Part shown: positions 34,051 through 43,309 of the stretch, piece after piece
Numbering within the stretch: position 1 is the first letter of the stretch
Layout: the number at the start of each line of letters is the position of its first letter
From: RHKX01 sp963745755
Lineage (GTDB): Bacteria > Actinomycetota > Thermoleophilia > Solirubrobacterales > 70-9
Assembly (NCBI GenBank): GCA_963745755.1
Contig: CAVUYP010000001.1
Span: forward strand, 1,860,001 to 1,924,000
DNA length: 64,000 nucleotides
Direction: 5' to 3'
Notes under the pieces: model-generated
The model's input: only the letters and a program-made list of their open reading frames with translations
What the model was told of the DNA's origin: nothing
Databases searched by the model: none
Made by a program: the position numbers and the translations under genes

Positions 34051-34656
34051 ATGGCCACGACCAGCAAGACGACGACCAGGAAGACCACGACCAGCAAGAA
34101 GAAGAGCGCCCGCCGACCGAAGGCCTCACGGTCCGCCGACCGGCCCGACAAGAACATCGAGGCCTTCCGCGATGCCCTCGAACGAAGCGTCACTCTCCCG
34201 CGGGAGCGAATCCAGGAGGTCGTCGACGACGCCGTCAAGCGTGGCCGGATGACCCGCGACGACGCCAATGAGCTCGTCTCCAAGCTCGTCTCGCGCGGAC
34301 GCAAGCAGTCCGAGGAGCTGGTCAAGGAGCTCGAGACGCTGCTCGACCAGGCCCGCAAGCAGGTCGAGCGCGGCACGACCAAGGCGCGCCGCCAGGTCAG
34401 GGGACGCGCCGGCAAGGTCGCCCGCGGCGCCCGCGACGTCGCCGAGGAGCCGCTCGCCCGCGTCGACACCGTCCGCCGCAAGGCGGGGGTCGGGCCGAGC
34501 TTCCCGATCACCGGCTACGACGAGCTGACCGCCGCCCAGATCAACAAGCGGCTCGGCGATCTCAGCAAGCCGGAGCTGCGCAAGGTGCGCACCCACGAGA
34601 AGAACGACAAGGCGCGGAAGAGCATCCTCGACAAGATCGACAAGGCGCTCGGCTGA
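34051..34656 (+). CDS. Lys/Thr-rich phasin-like coiled-coil protein
   Basis: 201 residues. The N-terminus is low complexity (TTSKTTTRKTTTSKKKSARR). The middle, residues 35-115, is a long amphipathic helix (FRDALERSVTLPRERIQEVV, KRGRMTRDDANELVSKLV) resembling polyhydroxyalkanoate-granule phasin-like proteins. A second basic region contains KARRQVRGRAGKVARGARDV. The C-terminal 50 residues (ITGYDELTAAQINKRLGDL, KPELRKVRTHEKNDKARKSI) form a compact helical SAP/HeH-like module that may bind nucleic acid. Histone-like and granule-associated roles are both possible. RBS AGGAAGGA is present. Confidence 0.6.
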   Translation: MATTSKTTTRKTTTSKKKSARRPKASRSADRPDKNIEAFRDALERSVTLPRERIQEVVDDAVKRGRMTRDDANELVSKLVSRGRKQSEELVKELETLLDQARKQVERGTTKARRQVRGRAGKVARGARDVAEEPLARVDTVRRKAGVGPSFPITGYDELTAAQINKRLGDLSKPELRKVRTHEKNDKARKSILDKIDKALG

Positions 34657-36013
34657 GCGCCCCGGCAAGCGGACCCAGGCCGCGACGCGGCGCCGAGCTC
34701 GATCTGACGATCGACTCGCTCGCCCAGGGCGGGCGGGGAGTGGCCCGAACCGGCGACGGCTTCGTCGTCTTCGTCGCCGGCGGGTTGCCGGGCGACCGGC
34801 TCCGCGCCCGCGTCGGCAAGTCGAAGAAGTCGTGGGCGGAAGCGTCGATCGTCGAGCTCGTCGAGGCCGGGTCCGACCGGATCGCCGACAGCTGCGTGCA
34901 CGGCGGCGAACCGTGCCCGGGAGCCGCCTGGCAGGGCCTTCCCTACGAGCGCCAGCTCGCCGAGAAGCAGGCGCAGGTCGCCGAGGCGCTGGAGCGGCTC
35001 GGACGATTCGAGGGATTCGAGGTCGAGCCGATCGTCGCCGCCGTCGAGCAGTGGCGCTATCGCAACAAGCTCGAGTACTCGTTCGGGACGCCGGAGGCCG
35101 GTGACCCACCGGACGACCCGGTGCTCGGCTTCCACGCCCGCGGGCGCTGGGACCGGATCGTCGACGTCGACGATTGCCGGCTCGCCTCGAAGGCCAACAA
35201 CGACGCCCGCAACTCGATCCGCGCCTGGGCCCGCTCCGAGGGACTGCACGCCTTCGACTCCGCACGGCGCCGGCGAGCTCCGCAACCTGATCGTCCGCGA
35301 GGGTCGCCGCACCGGGCAGATCCAGACGCGGCTCGTCACCGCCGCGGCCGAGGTGCCGCGGCCGCCCGTCGACCTGCACACGGTCATCGCCGGCCCGAGC
35401 GGCGGCACCGACGGGCCGACCGGCGTGCTCGGCGAGGAGTTCCTCCGCGAGCGGCTCGGTGACCTCGACCTGCGGGTCTCCCCCGGCGCCTTCCTGCAGA
35501 CCAACACCGAGACCGCCGAGCTGCTCTACGCGGCGGCGCGCGAGTTCGCGGCGCTCGGCAGCGGCGAGCGGCTCTTCGACCTCTACTGCGGGATCGGCAC
35601 GATCGGGCTGGGCATGGCCGCCGACGCCGGCGAGGTCTGGGGGATCGAGAGCGTGCTCGAGGCGATCGTCGACGCCGAGGCCAACGCCGAGCTGAACGGG
35701 ATCGGCAACGCCCGCTTCCGCACCGCCGACGCCCGGCTCGGGATCAGGCCGCTGCTCGAGGAGGCCGGCAACCCCGACGTCGTCGTCATCGACCCGCCGC
35801 GGGCCGGGCTCTCGGCGAAGATCGTCCGCCGCGTCCTCGAGTGCGGGGCCGACCGGATCGTCTACGTCTCCTGCAACCCGACGACGATGGCGCCGAACGC
35901 CAGACAGATCGTCGACGCCGGCTATAGGCTGGCGCGCGTGCGGCCCGTCGACATGTTCCCCCAGACCCCCCACATCGAATGCGTCGCCCTGCTCGAGCGG
36001 GAGCGACCGATGA
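34653..36013 (+). CDS. TrmA/RlmD-like RNA uracil-5 methyltransferase, frame broken twice
   Basis: TRAM domain (LTIDSLAQGGRGVAR) then CVHGGEPCPG and GAAWQGLPYERQL, an Fe-S Cys region; in a second frame GELRNLIVREG, SPGAFLQTN, FDLYCGIGTIGLGMA, the catalytic loop VYVSCNPTT and a C-terminal HIECVALLE. Together this is class I methyltransferase RumA/TrmA, making m5U in rRNA or tRNA. The frame shifts near 35270 (restored by CG in TCCGCACGG to TCCGCGCACGG). It also reads into the next gene unless CG is restored near 36002, giving an ATGA overlap at 36010. With both fixes the length is 454 residues. The N-terminus fits a CTG at 34653 overlapping the previous stop; GTG 34740 would cut the TRAM domain. 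Confidence 0.75.
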
Positions 36014-36795
36014 GCCAGGCGCGCGGATTCGGCGTCGCCGCCGGCCTCGATCCGGAGATCGCGACGCCGCTGGCGGCCCGCTGCGAGGAGCTCGGCTACA
36101 CGTCGATGTGGGCCAACGACCATCCGGCCGCGAGCGGCCTCGAGACCCTGGCGGCGTTCGCCGAGGGGTCGGCGGCGATGCAGCTCGGCGTCGCCGTCCT
36201 CGCCCTCGACCGCCATTCGCCGGCCGCGATCGACGCGCAGATCGAGTCGCTCGGCCTCGACCGCTCCGGCTGCTGATCGGCGTCGGCGCCGGCTTCTCGA
36301 AGCGGCCGCTGACGACGATGCGGGAGGCCCACGCCGAGCTCCGCGAGACGATCCCCGGCGTCAAGCTCGATGCTCGCGGCGATGGGACCGAAGATGTGCG
36401 CGCTCGCCGGCGCCTCCTACGACGGCGCGTTCTTCAACTGGGTCACCCCCGACTACGCCGCCGAAGCCCGCGGCAACGTCGAGGCCGGCGCGGCCGAGGC
36501 GGGCCGCCCGGCGCCGCGCGTCTACGGCTACGTCCGCACCTCGGTCGGCGCCGACGCCGAGACCCGGCTCGCCAAGGAGGAGGGCTTCTACCGCGACCTC
36601 CACGACGGCTACCGCCGGCAGTTCGAGCGACTCGGACAACCGCCGGGGACGGTCGGCGTCGCCGCCGAGGATCCCGACGACGCGGACGCGATGCTCGCCG
36701 CCTACGCGGCCCTCGACACGATCGTGGTCCGCGGCCTCGCCAGTGCCAAGCTGGAGAGCATGGACCGCGTCGCCACCGCCGCCGCGCCGAGATAG
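36010..36795 (+). CDS. LLM-class flavin-dependent oxidoreductase, frame broken twice
   Basis: Luciferase-like/F420-type oxidoreductase. Segment 1: FGVAAGLDPEIATPLAARCE, YTSMWANDHPAAS and MQLGVAVLALDRHSPAAIDAQ, ending at 36276. Segment 2 (another frame): RLLIGVGAGFSKRPLTTMRE, conserved LxIGVGAG. Segment 3 (original frame): MLAAMGPKMCALAGASYDGA, FFNWVTPDYAAE. Restoring one G at GACCGCTC near 36265 and one CG at CTCGATG near 36370 gives 262 residues in one frame. The losses (1+2 bases) cancel, which is why the first and last parts agree. Probably acts with F420 or FMN on a reduced substrate. Confidence 0.65.
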
Positions 36796-36803
36796 TCCCG
36801 CCC

Positions 36804-37001
36804 GCCCGGGAGACCGGACGCGAAGCGGAGTCCCTCGGCTGGGCCCGACACACATGTCTCCCGTCCCGTTCACCGCGCCGCCCGGGGAGACCGGACGCGA
36901 AGCGGAGTCCCTCGGCTGGGCCCGACACACATGTCGTCCCGTCCCGTTCACCGCGCCGCCCGGGGAGACCGGACGCGAAGCGGAGGATCTCCCCGGAGTT
37001 A
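36804..37001. repeat. 77/78-bp tandem repeat, locus A
   Basis: Two full units and one terminal variant. Each starts GGGGAGACCGGACGCGAAGC, continues GGAGTCCCTCGGCTGGG, CCCGACACACATGTC, CCGTCCCGTTCACCGCGCCG. AGACC recurs at 36811, 36888 and 36966 (periods 77 and 78). The last unit diverges to GGAGGATCTCCCCGGAGTTA and abuts the stop codon of the minus-strand membrane gene at 37003. Within the terminal unit CCGGGGAGA and TCTCCCCGG form a 9-bp inverted repeat. The same array occurs inverted at 47830. Confidence 0.85.
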
Positions 37002-37002
37002 C

Positions 37003-37426
37003 CTACTGGTTCGGGAGCGGGCTGCCGGCCTTGAAGGCGAACCAGAGCCAGAAGGCGAGCGTGACGAGCACGGTCGTGACCACGAAGAGCCGCTCGATCG
37101 CGCCCATCGCCGGGCCGCGGCGAAGCTCGCGGGTGTCGGTCATGCCCCGCATCCAGGGCGCCCGCGGGCCCGACGGGCCCGGTCCGGGGCCGTCGCGGCG
37201 GGCCGAAGAACGCCATCACGACGCCGGCCAGGTAGAGCAGCAGCACGTAGGTGAGGATGATCCCGAAGAGGATCACCATCGCGACCGAGAAGTTGACGGT
37301 GCTGGCGCCGGAGCCGCTCTGCAGCTGCGAGCCGATCCAGACCCAGGCGAGCGGCACGCCGAAGCCGATGATCACGGCGGCGACGACCGTGGCGACGAAC
37401 GTGATGAGCTGGCCTACGGCGCGCAT
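37003..37426 (-). CDS. Three-helix membrane protein of unknown function, frame broken
   Basis: From ATG 37426 two helices: FVATVVAAVIIGFGVPLAW and VAMVILFGIILTYVLLLYLA, ending FFGPPR. The frame then shifts; the continuation reads GPGPGPSGPRAPWMRGMTD, AMGAIERLFVVTTVLVTLAF and ends KAGSPLPNQ at 37003. CG restored at CCGCGACGG (to CCGCGCGACGG), near 37197, gives about 141 residues. It could instead be two short genes, but joining them needs only a 2-bp fix that recurs elsewhere here. Repeat locus A starts right after the stop. Confidence 0.55.
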
Positions 37427-37472
37427 GAACAGCGAAATGTAGCGGCGGGCGGCAGCGGGACCGCCTGCCCGG

Positions 37473-38079
37473 TCAGTACGGGGGCAGGTCCTCGTACCAG
37501 TCGCCGAGCGCGCGGAAGGCCCGCCAGAAGTCGCGCTTGGGCCCCTCCGAGTCGAGCGAGGCGTCGATGTCGGGCGTGAAGATCACGTCGATCGTCGGGG
37601 TCAGCGCCTGGATCTCGCCGGGCCGCGCCTCGACCGGGACGGCGAGCGGGATCTGGACGTCGTTGAGGCCCTCGAGCGCGCCCTCGCCCATGACGACGAT
37701 GCAGCGCGGCTCGACGATCGCGACCTCGCGTGACGAGCCGGGCGACGCAGGTCGGCGCCGCCAGCGCCGGGTCCGAGAGCGGGCACTTGACGCAGAGCGT
37801 CCCGTAGACGACGAGCGGATCGATCCCGAGCCGCTTCAGCGACTTCATCACCGCCGTGCCGGCGCGGCCGTAGAAGGCGACGCCCTCCTCGATCTCGGCG
37901 ACGCTGGGGGCGTGCTTGAGCAGCATCACGTCGGCCTGCGGATGGCCGGAGCCGAGCACCGGCATCAGGTTGCCGCGCGGGCAATCCTCGCAGTCCTGGA
38001 GCTCGTGGGTGAGCTGGTTCAGCTCACGGATCGCCCGCTCGAGGTACTTCTCCTTGATCTGATCCTCAGTGATCGGCAC
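37473..38079 (-). CDS. Uracil-DNA glycosylase superfamily protein, frame broken
   Basis: GTG start at 38079 with AGGAG upstream. N-terminal part: LQDCEDCPRGNLMPVLGSG (CxxC), AFYGRAGTAVMKSLKRLGID, and YGTLCVKCPLSD plus PTCVARLV, together the four Cys of a family 4/5 Fe-S UDG. Usual motif A (GEAPG...E) is degenerate here: LLKHAPSVAEIE. After the break near 37730 the frame continues REVAIVEPRCIVVMGEGALE to LPPY. Restoring CG in ACGCGAGG (to ACGCGCGAGG) gives 202 residues. Predicted to remove uracil, though the altered motif makes activity uncertain. Its start overlaps the end of the GT-PHP gene by 61 bp. Confidence 0.7.
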
Positions 38080-40133
38080 GGCAGGCGACTCCTTTGACGG
38101 CCCCCGTCCCTCTCCTTGCGGTTGCACTTCGTTATGGCTCCCTGAATCAACTCTTGCCGCGTCCGGCGCCGACTGCGGCGGCGGCGCTCGGCCGACCGCC
38201 GGCCGCCCTTGACGGGCTGCGGATCGGCGACCTCCTTGCGGCCGCCGGCCTGTCCGCTGGCGGCCTGCATCCACTTCAGCGCCTGGACGTAGACGAGGTT
38301 CTTGTGCTTGCGGACGATGTCGGCGCTGCGCATCGCCTCGAGGAACTCCTCGGCCCCGTCGAAGTCGTGCAGGCGGATGCGGACGCTGCCGAGCGCCTGG
38401 GCGACGTGGCCGTCGGAGCCGGCCCCGGGGACGATCCGGTACTTGGCCGCGAACCGCTCCGCCTCCTCGTTGAAGGCGCTGAACGCGACCCGCGGGTTGA
38501 AGACCTCGAGGATGTCGATCTCCTCGACCATGTCGAGCAGGTGCTCGTAGTCGGGCACCGAGTGCAACCGGTCGAAGGGGTGTGGGACGTAGACGAGGCC
38601 GCCCTGGCGGCGGATCTCGGCGACGGTCTCTGCCATCGTCATGCCGCGCTCGATCTTCTCCTCGAGGAACAGGCCGATCACCTCGCCCTGCTCGGCGGTC
38701 TTCACCTCCTCGCCGACGATCACCTTGATGTCACCGTCGCGCTCGGCCGCCTCGCGGGCGGCGAGGGCGCCGGAGATCTCGTTGTGGTCGGTCACCGCGA
38801 TCGCCCCCATGCCGCGGTCCTTGGCGGTCTCGAGCAGTACCTCGACCGGAGTCGCGCAGTCGTTGGAGTGATCGGTGTGCATGTGCAGGTCGCAGTCGAT
38901 CGTCCGTCGCCGTGAGATCCGCCGCCGGACTTCGGCGTTGCCGCCCGGATCGTGGCGGCGCGAGGTGATCCGCCGGTAGACCGCCTCGAGCTGGTCGGCG
39001 ACGGCGGCGAACGACCGCGCCGAGGACACCCCGGCAGCGGCGAGGCGCTCGCGCAGACCGGGGTCGCGGATCAGCCGCTCGATCTGCCCCGACAGCGTCT
39101 CCGCGTCGCCGGCCGGAAAGACGAGGCCGAGCTCGCCGGCGTCGCTGTCGACCAGCTCCTCGTAGGGGTCGATCTGGGCGGCGACCGGCACCGCTCCGGC
39201 TGCGAACGCGGCGAAGATCAGGCTCGGCGCCGGCTGCGGGCCGCCGGACGCGGCCGCGACGACGTCGGCGCCGGCGATCACGTCCGCGGCGTCGATCCGC
39301 TCCGGCCGGAGCACACGGACGCGCTCACGCAGGCGGCGGTTGAGCCGCGGCGTCTGCACCGACGAGTCCTCGATCCAGACGTCGGCCTCCCAGTCGAGAT
39401 CGAGCGGCAGCTTGCGCAGCGCCCGCAGGAAGATCCGCAGCGCCCCGCGCTCCTCGCGGGCGCAGTAGACGATCCGCGGCGGCGAGCCCGGGGCGCGGTC
39501 GGCGCTGCCGACTTCGGCGGCCGGCGGAACGACCTCGTAGTTGCCCGGGAAGAAGCGGTTGAGCAGCTCGCCGGTGCTCCGCCCAGCCGCCATCCGCGCG
39601 TCGAGGCGGCCGAAGAAGATCTCGACCAGCGGCCGCGCGACCTGAGTCGACAGGACCCGTTCGGTCGGCAGGTGGAAGGTCGCGGCGTTGAGCGCCCGCG
39701 AGTGACGGAGCGCCGCCGAGGCGACGCTGGGCGCGAACGGATCGTGGACGTGGACGACGTCGAACTCGATGGCGCTGAGCAGGCCGCCGAGCGAACGCGA
39801 GATGTCGACCGGCACCGGCGCCGGCCGCGGCCGCCCTCCGGCCGGCAGCTTGAACGCGGCGCCGACCGAGAGGACCGCCGGGCCGTCCTCGCCGACGCGC
39901 CCGCCGTCCCAGCCGGAGCCGAAGACGGCGGCGCCGTCGCGGCGGGTCGTCTCGATCGCCTCCTGGGAGAGCCGCAGGTCGGAGCGGCTGCCGCCGGGGG
40001 CGGCGATCACGACGCGGTGCCCGCGCGCCTTCAGCTCGGCGGCTGCGCCGGCGACGTAGGCGTTGACCTCGTGATGCCCCTCCCACGAGTAGGGGGACAC
40101 CTGGGCGATCGTCAGGCCGTCGCTGCTGGGCAC
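38019..40133 (-). CDS. Fusion of GT4-type glycosyltransferase and PHP phosphoesterase domains
   Basis: 704 residues, GTG start. Residues 1-400 are GT-B glycosyltransferase: QVSPYSWEGHHEVNAYVAGA, EFDVVHVHDPFAPSVASAAL, IVYCAREERGALRIFLRAL, AGDAETLSGQIERLIRDPG. Residues 425-640 form a PHP domain: CDLHMHTDHSNDC (HxHxDHS), VTDHNEISGALAA, EEVKTAEQGEVIGLFL, VYVPHPFDR and GAGSDGHV, the metal ligands of a trinuclear phosphoesterase. The C-terminal 60 residues are very basic. A single chain with both activities could transfer a sugar and trim a phosphate in cell-envelope glycolipid synthesis. That function is inference. Confidence 0.8.
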   Translation of the reverse strand: MPSSDGLTIAQVSPYSWEGHHEVNAYVAGAAAELKARGHRVVIAAPGGSRSDLRLSQEAIETTRRDGAAVFGSGWDGGRVGEDGPAVLSVGAAFKLPAGGRPRPAPVPVDISRSLGGLLSAIEFDVVHVHDPFAPSVASAALRHSRALNAATFHLPTERVLSTQVARPLVEIFFGRLDARMAAGRSTGELLNRFFPGNYEVVPPAAEVGSADRAPGSPPRIVYCAREERGALRIFLRALRKLPLDLDWEADVWIEDSSVQTPRLNRRLRERVRVLRPERIDAADVIAGADVVAAASGGPQPAPSLIFAAFAAGAVPVAAQIDPYEELVDSDAGELGLVFPAGDAETLSGQIERLIRDPGLRERLAAAGVSSARSFAAVADQLEAVYRRITSRRHDPGGNAEVRRRISRRRTIDCDLHMHTDHSNDCATPVEVLLETAKDRGMGAIAVTDHNEISGALAAREAAERDGDIKVIVGEEVKTAEQGEVIGLFLEEKIERGMTMAETVAEIRRQGGLVYVPHPFDRLHSVPDYEHLLDMVEEIDILEVFNPRVAFSAFNEEAERFAAKYRIVPGAGSDGHVAQALGSVRIRLHDFDGAEEFLEAMRSADIVRKHKNLVYVQALKWMQAASGQAGGRKEVADPQPVKGGRRSAERRRRSRRRTRQELIQGAITKCNRKERDGGRQRSRLPCRSLRIRSRRSTSSGRSVS

Positions 40134-40239
40134 CGCTGCAGGATAGATGCGGAGGGGCCGCGGGCGGTCCCGCCGCTGACGGCGGCGCCGGGGCGGCGAT
40201 AGGATCGGCCCGCCGGGGGGAGAACCGAGAGGAGCGAGG

Positions 40240-41850
40240 GTGAGCGACTTCGACTATGTGATCGTCGGTGCGGGATCGGCCGGGTGCGTCCTCGCCAACC
40301 GGCTCAGCGACTCCGGCGCCGAGGTGCTGCTGGTCGAGGCCGGCGGCCGCGACCGCTCCCCGAAGATCAAGATCCCCGCCGCCTTCGCTCAGCAGTTCCG
40401 GACCAAGCTCGACTGGGACTACGCGAGCGGTCCCGAGCCCGGCTGCGACGGTCGCTCGATCTACGTGCCGCGCGGCAAGGCCCTCGGCGGCTCGAGCTCG
40501 ATGAACGCGATGCTCTACGTCCGCGGCGATCGCGCCGACTACGACGGCTGGCGCGACGACGCCGGCTGCACCGGCTGGGGCTGGGACGACGTCCTCCCCT
40601 ACTTCGTCCGCTCCGAGCACCACGAGGCCGGGGCGAGCGCCGTGCACGGCTACGGCGGCCTGCTCAACGTCGCGCCGTCGCGCAGCCCGCGGCCGCTCAC
40701 CGAGCTGATGATCAAGGCCGCCCTGGCTCGCGGCTACGAGTCCGATCCCGACTACAACGACGGCGACCCGCGCGGCGTCGCGGCAGTCGAGACGACCCAG
40801 AAGAACGGGCGGCGCTGGAGCGCCGCCGACGCGTTCCTGCGCCCCGCCGCCGGCCGCCCGAACCTGACCGTGCTGACCGGCGCCGTCGCCCTCGGCCTCG
40901 AGCTCGAGGGAGGGCGTGCGCGCGCAGTGCGGCTCGGCGGCAAGACGTCGATGCCCGTTGCTCGGGCGCGCCGCGAGGTGATCCTCGCCGCCGGGTCGAT
41001 CGGCTCCCCGCAGCTGCTGATGCTGTCCGGGATCGGCGATCCCGCCAAGCTCGGCGCGGCCGGGGTCGAGACCGCGGTGCCGCTGCCCGCCGTCGGCACC
41101 AACCTCCAGGACCACCCATACGTCGTCGGGATCTGGGACTCGACGATCGGCGCCTCGCTCGCCGACGCCGAGAAGCCGGCGGCGCTGCTCGACTTCCTGC
41201 TGCGCCGCCGCGGCCCGCTCACCTCGACGGTCGCCGAGGCCTTCCTGTTCACCCGCTCCGACGGCGGCGACGGCCCGCCCGACATCCAGTTCCACCTCGC
41301 GCCCGCCTACTTCGCCGACAACGGCTTCGAGGAGTACGACGGTCACGCGCTGACGATCGGCCCCGTCCTCGTCGCCCCGCGGGCCCGCGGCGAGGTCACC
41401 CTGGCCTCCTCCGACCCGACCGCGAAGCCGGCGATCGTCGGCAACCACCTGACCGACCGCGCCGACCTGGACGCGCTCGTCTGGGGCGTCAAGCGGGCCC
41501 GCGAGCTCGCCGCGACGCCGCCGCTGGCGGCGGCCGTCGGCCGCGAGATCTACCCCGGCCCGGATGCGGCCGACGACGATGCGATCGCCGCCGACGTGCG
41601 GCGCCGCGTCGAGCTGCTCTACCACCCCGTCGGCACCTGCCGGATGGGGGCCGACGAGGAGTCGGTCGTCGATCCCGAGCTGCGCGTCCGCGGCGTCGAG
41701 GGACTGCGGGTGATCGATGCGTCGGTGATGCCGGCGATCACCCGCGGCAACACCAACGCGCCGGCGATCATGATCGCCGAGAAGGGCGCCGACCTCGTCC
41801 TCGGCCGCGAGCCGCTGGCGAGCGCAAGCGCCGCGGCGGCCGGCGTCTAG
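40240..41850 (+). CDS. GMC-family FAD-dependent oxidoreductase
   Basis: 536 residues, GTG start with GAGGAGC upstream. FAD motif DYVIVGAGSAGCVLANRLS (4-22), E in VEAGGRD, GMC signature 1 GSSSMNAMLYVRGDRADYDG (signature region near 85-105), signature 2 GSIGSPQLLMLSGIGDP, and the C-terminal HPVGTCRMGAD with catalytic His and RGNTNAPAIMIAEKGADL with the second His/Asn. The family includes choline dehydrogenase, glucose oxidase and alcohol oxidases; the sequence resembles the choline dehydrogenase-like clade, whose substrates are often alcohols. No betaine genes are nearby, so the substrate is open. Confidence 0.88.
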   Translation: MSDFDYVIVGAGSAGCVLANRLSDSGAEVLLVEAGGRDRSPKIKIPAAFAQQFRTKLDWDYASGPEPGCDGRSIYVPRGKALGGSSSMNAMLYVRGDRADYDGWRDDAGCTGWGWDDVLPYFVRSEHHEAGASAVHGYGGLLNVAPSRSPRPLTELMIKAALARGYESDPDYNDGDPRGVAAVETTQKNGRRWSAADAFLRPAAGRPNLTVLTGAVALGLELEGGRARAVRLGGKTSMPVARARREVILAAGSIGSPQLLMLSGIGDPAKLGAAGVETAVPLPAVGTNLQDHPYVVGIWDSTIGASLADAEKPAALLDFLLRRRGPLTSTVAEAFLFTRSDGGDGPPDIQFHLAPAYFADNGFEEYDGHALTIGPVLVAPRARGEVTLASSDPTAKPAIVGNHLTDRADLDALVWGVKRARELAATPPLAAAVGREIYPGPDAADDDAIAADVRRRVELLYHPVGTCRMGADEESVVDPELRVRGVEGLRVIDASVMPAITRGNTNAPAIMIAEKGADLVLGREPLASASAAAAGV

Positions 41851-41852
41851 CA

Positions 41853-41899
41853 CCGCTCGCCGGCCGGAAACGAGACGGGCCCGCCGCCGCGGCGAGCGG
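41853..41899. terminator. GC-rich hairpin between convergent genes
   Basis: CCGCTCGCC and GGCGAGCGG are perfect 9-bp inverted repeats, with further GGGCCCG elements inside and after. Located between the end of the GMC gene and the end of the inositol-phosphate synthase gene, so it may terminate both. There is no U-run, which is common in high-GC actinobacteria. Confidence 0.45.
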
Positions 41900-41942
41900 C
41901 AACGGGCCCGGTTCCACACCTCCGCGAGGAGGTACGGGAGCG

Positions 41943-43136
41943 CTAGCTCTGGGTCGGGGCCCCGGTCGGGGCCTCGGCGTCGACGTCCTGCTTGGCTCGG
42001 GTGGCCGCGGCGGTGCGGGCGTTGGCGGCGATGAATTCCTCGGTCTGCTCACGGGCCTCGTCGTCGGGGCGCTGCGTGTGCGGCGACTTCATCAGGTAGC
42101 TGGACGGACCGTCGAGCTGGCCGGAGATGCCGTTGTTGAGGGCCAGCTTGATCAGCCGGACCGCATCGATGACGACGCCGGCCGAGTTCGGCGAATCCCA
42201 GACCTCGAGCTTCAGCTCGACGTTGAGCGGAACGTCGCCGAAGCTCTTGCCCTCGAGCCGGATGTGAGCCCACTTGCGGTCGGTCAGCCACGGCACGTAG
42301 TCGGACGGGCCGACGTGGACGTCCCTGTCCTCGAGCTCCATGCCCATGATCGAGGTGACGGCGTTCGTCTTCGAGATCTTCTTCGAGTCGAGCCGCTCGC
42401 GCTCGAGCATGTTGAAGAAGTCCATGTTGCCGCCGACGTTGAGCTGGCTGGTGTGCTGCATCTCGACGCCGCGCTCGTGGAAGAGGCGGGCGAGGTTGCG
42501 GTGGACGATCGTCGCGCCGACCTGCGACTTGATGTCGTCGCCGATGATCGGCAGTCCGGCATCGGCGAACCGCTTGTCCCAGTAGTCCTCGCGGGCGATG
42601 AACACCGGCAGGCAGTTGACGAAGCCGACGCCCGCCTTGAGCGCCTGCTCGACATACCACTTGGTGGCCTGCTCGGAGCCGACCGGCAGGTAGCAGACGA
42701 CCACGTCGGTGTTGGTCTCCTTGAGGATCTTGACGATGTCGGCGGTCTCGCCCGGCGCCTTCGTGATCTTCTGCTTCAGGTACTTGCCGAGACCGTCGTG
42801 GGTCATCCCGCGGTGGACCTCGACGCCGAGCTTCGGCACCTCGGCGAACTTGATCGTGTCGTTCTGACCCGACCAGATCGCGTCGCCGAGGTCCTTGCCG
42901 ACCTTCTCGACATCGATGTCGAAGGCCGCCGTGAACTCGATGTCGCGGACGTGGTAGCCGCCGAGGTCGACGTGCATCAGGCCCGGGACCTGCTCGTCTG
43001 GATCGGCGTCCCTGTAGTACTGGACGCCCTGAATGAACGAGTTGGCGCAATTGCCGACGCCGATGATCGCGACGCGGACCTTGCCGTCGTCACTGCGGCC
43101 GCCGTTGGCGGTGTGCGCTCCGTTGGTGGTGCTCAT
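41943..43136 (-). CDS. ino1: Inositol-3-phosphate synthase (myo-inositol-1-phosphate synthase)
   Basis: 397 residues from ATG 43136 (AGGAGG 13 nt upstream); the longer open frame runs through the PIP-synthase gene and is rejected. NAD motif VRVAIIGVGNCANSFIQG (21-38), DIEFTAAFDIDVEKVGKDL, NCLPVFIAREDYW, GDDIKSQVGATIVHR (active-site Lys region), SQLNVGGNMDFFNML and the signature DVHVGPSDYVPWLTDRKWAH. This is the archaeal/actinobacterial class. The reaction is glucose 6-phosphate to inositol 1-phosphate with NAD+. The downstream PIP-synthase gene supports phosphatidylinositol synthesis. It may also feed mycothiol, but no mycothiol genes are seen here. Confidence 0.95.
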   Translation of the reverse strand: MSTTNGAHTANGGRSDDGKVRVAIIGVGNCANSFIQGVQYYRDADPDEQVPGLMHVDLGGYHVRDIEFTAAFDIDVEKVGKDLGDAIWSGQNDTIKFAEVPKLGVEVHRGMTHDGLGKYLKQKITKAPGETADIVKILKETNTDVVVCYLPVGSEQATKWYVEQALKAGVGFVNCLPVFIAREDYWDKRFADAGLPIIGDDIKSQVGATIVHRNLARLFHERGVEMQHTSQLNVGGNMDFFNMLERERLDSKKISKTNAVTSIMGMELEDRDVHVGPSDYVPWLTDRKWAHIRLEGKSFGDVPLNVELKLEVWDSPNSAGVVIDAVRLIKLALNNGISGQLDGPSSYLMKSPHTQRPDDEAREQTEEFIAANARTAAATRAKQDVDAEAPTGAPTQS

Positions 43137-43309
43137 GAGTAAGCGAAAGCCTCCTGGGTCTGGGTAACTGGCCGGATCTCGTCGATCGCAGTCACCGCTC
43201 CGGCCGTTCGGACCTGGGAGCGGAATGCGCGGCTCCGGGGGTCCTGAGAACACCATACCCCCGGTTCGGTTACACCACCAGCCTGATCGCCTGATCCGGC
43301 AGCGGTCGT

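Noticed and set aside
40284..43142. 952-residue plus-strand frame across GMC and ino1
   Set aside because: It reads GMC DNA in the wrong frame and ino1 antisense; no motif supports it.
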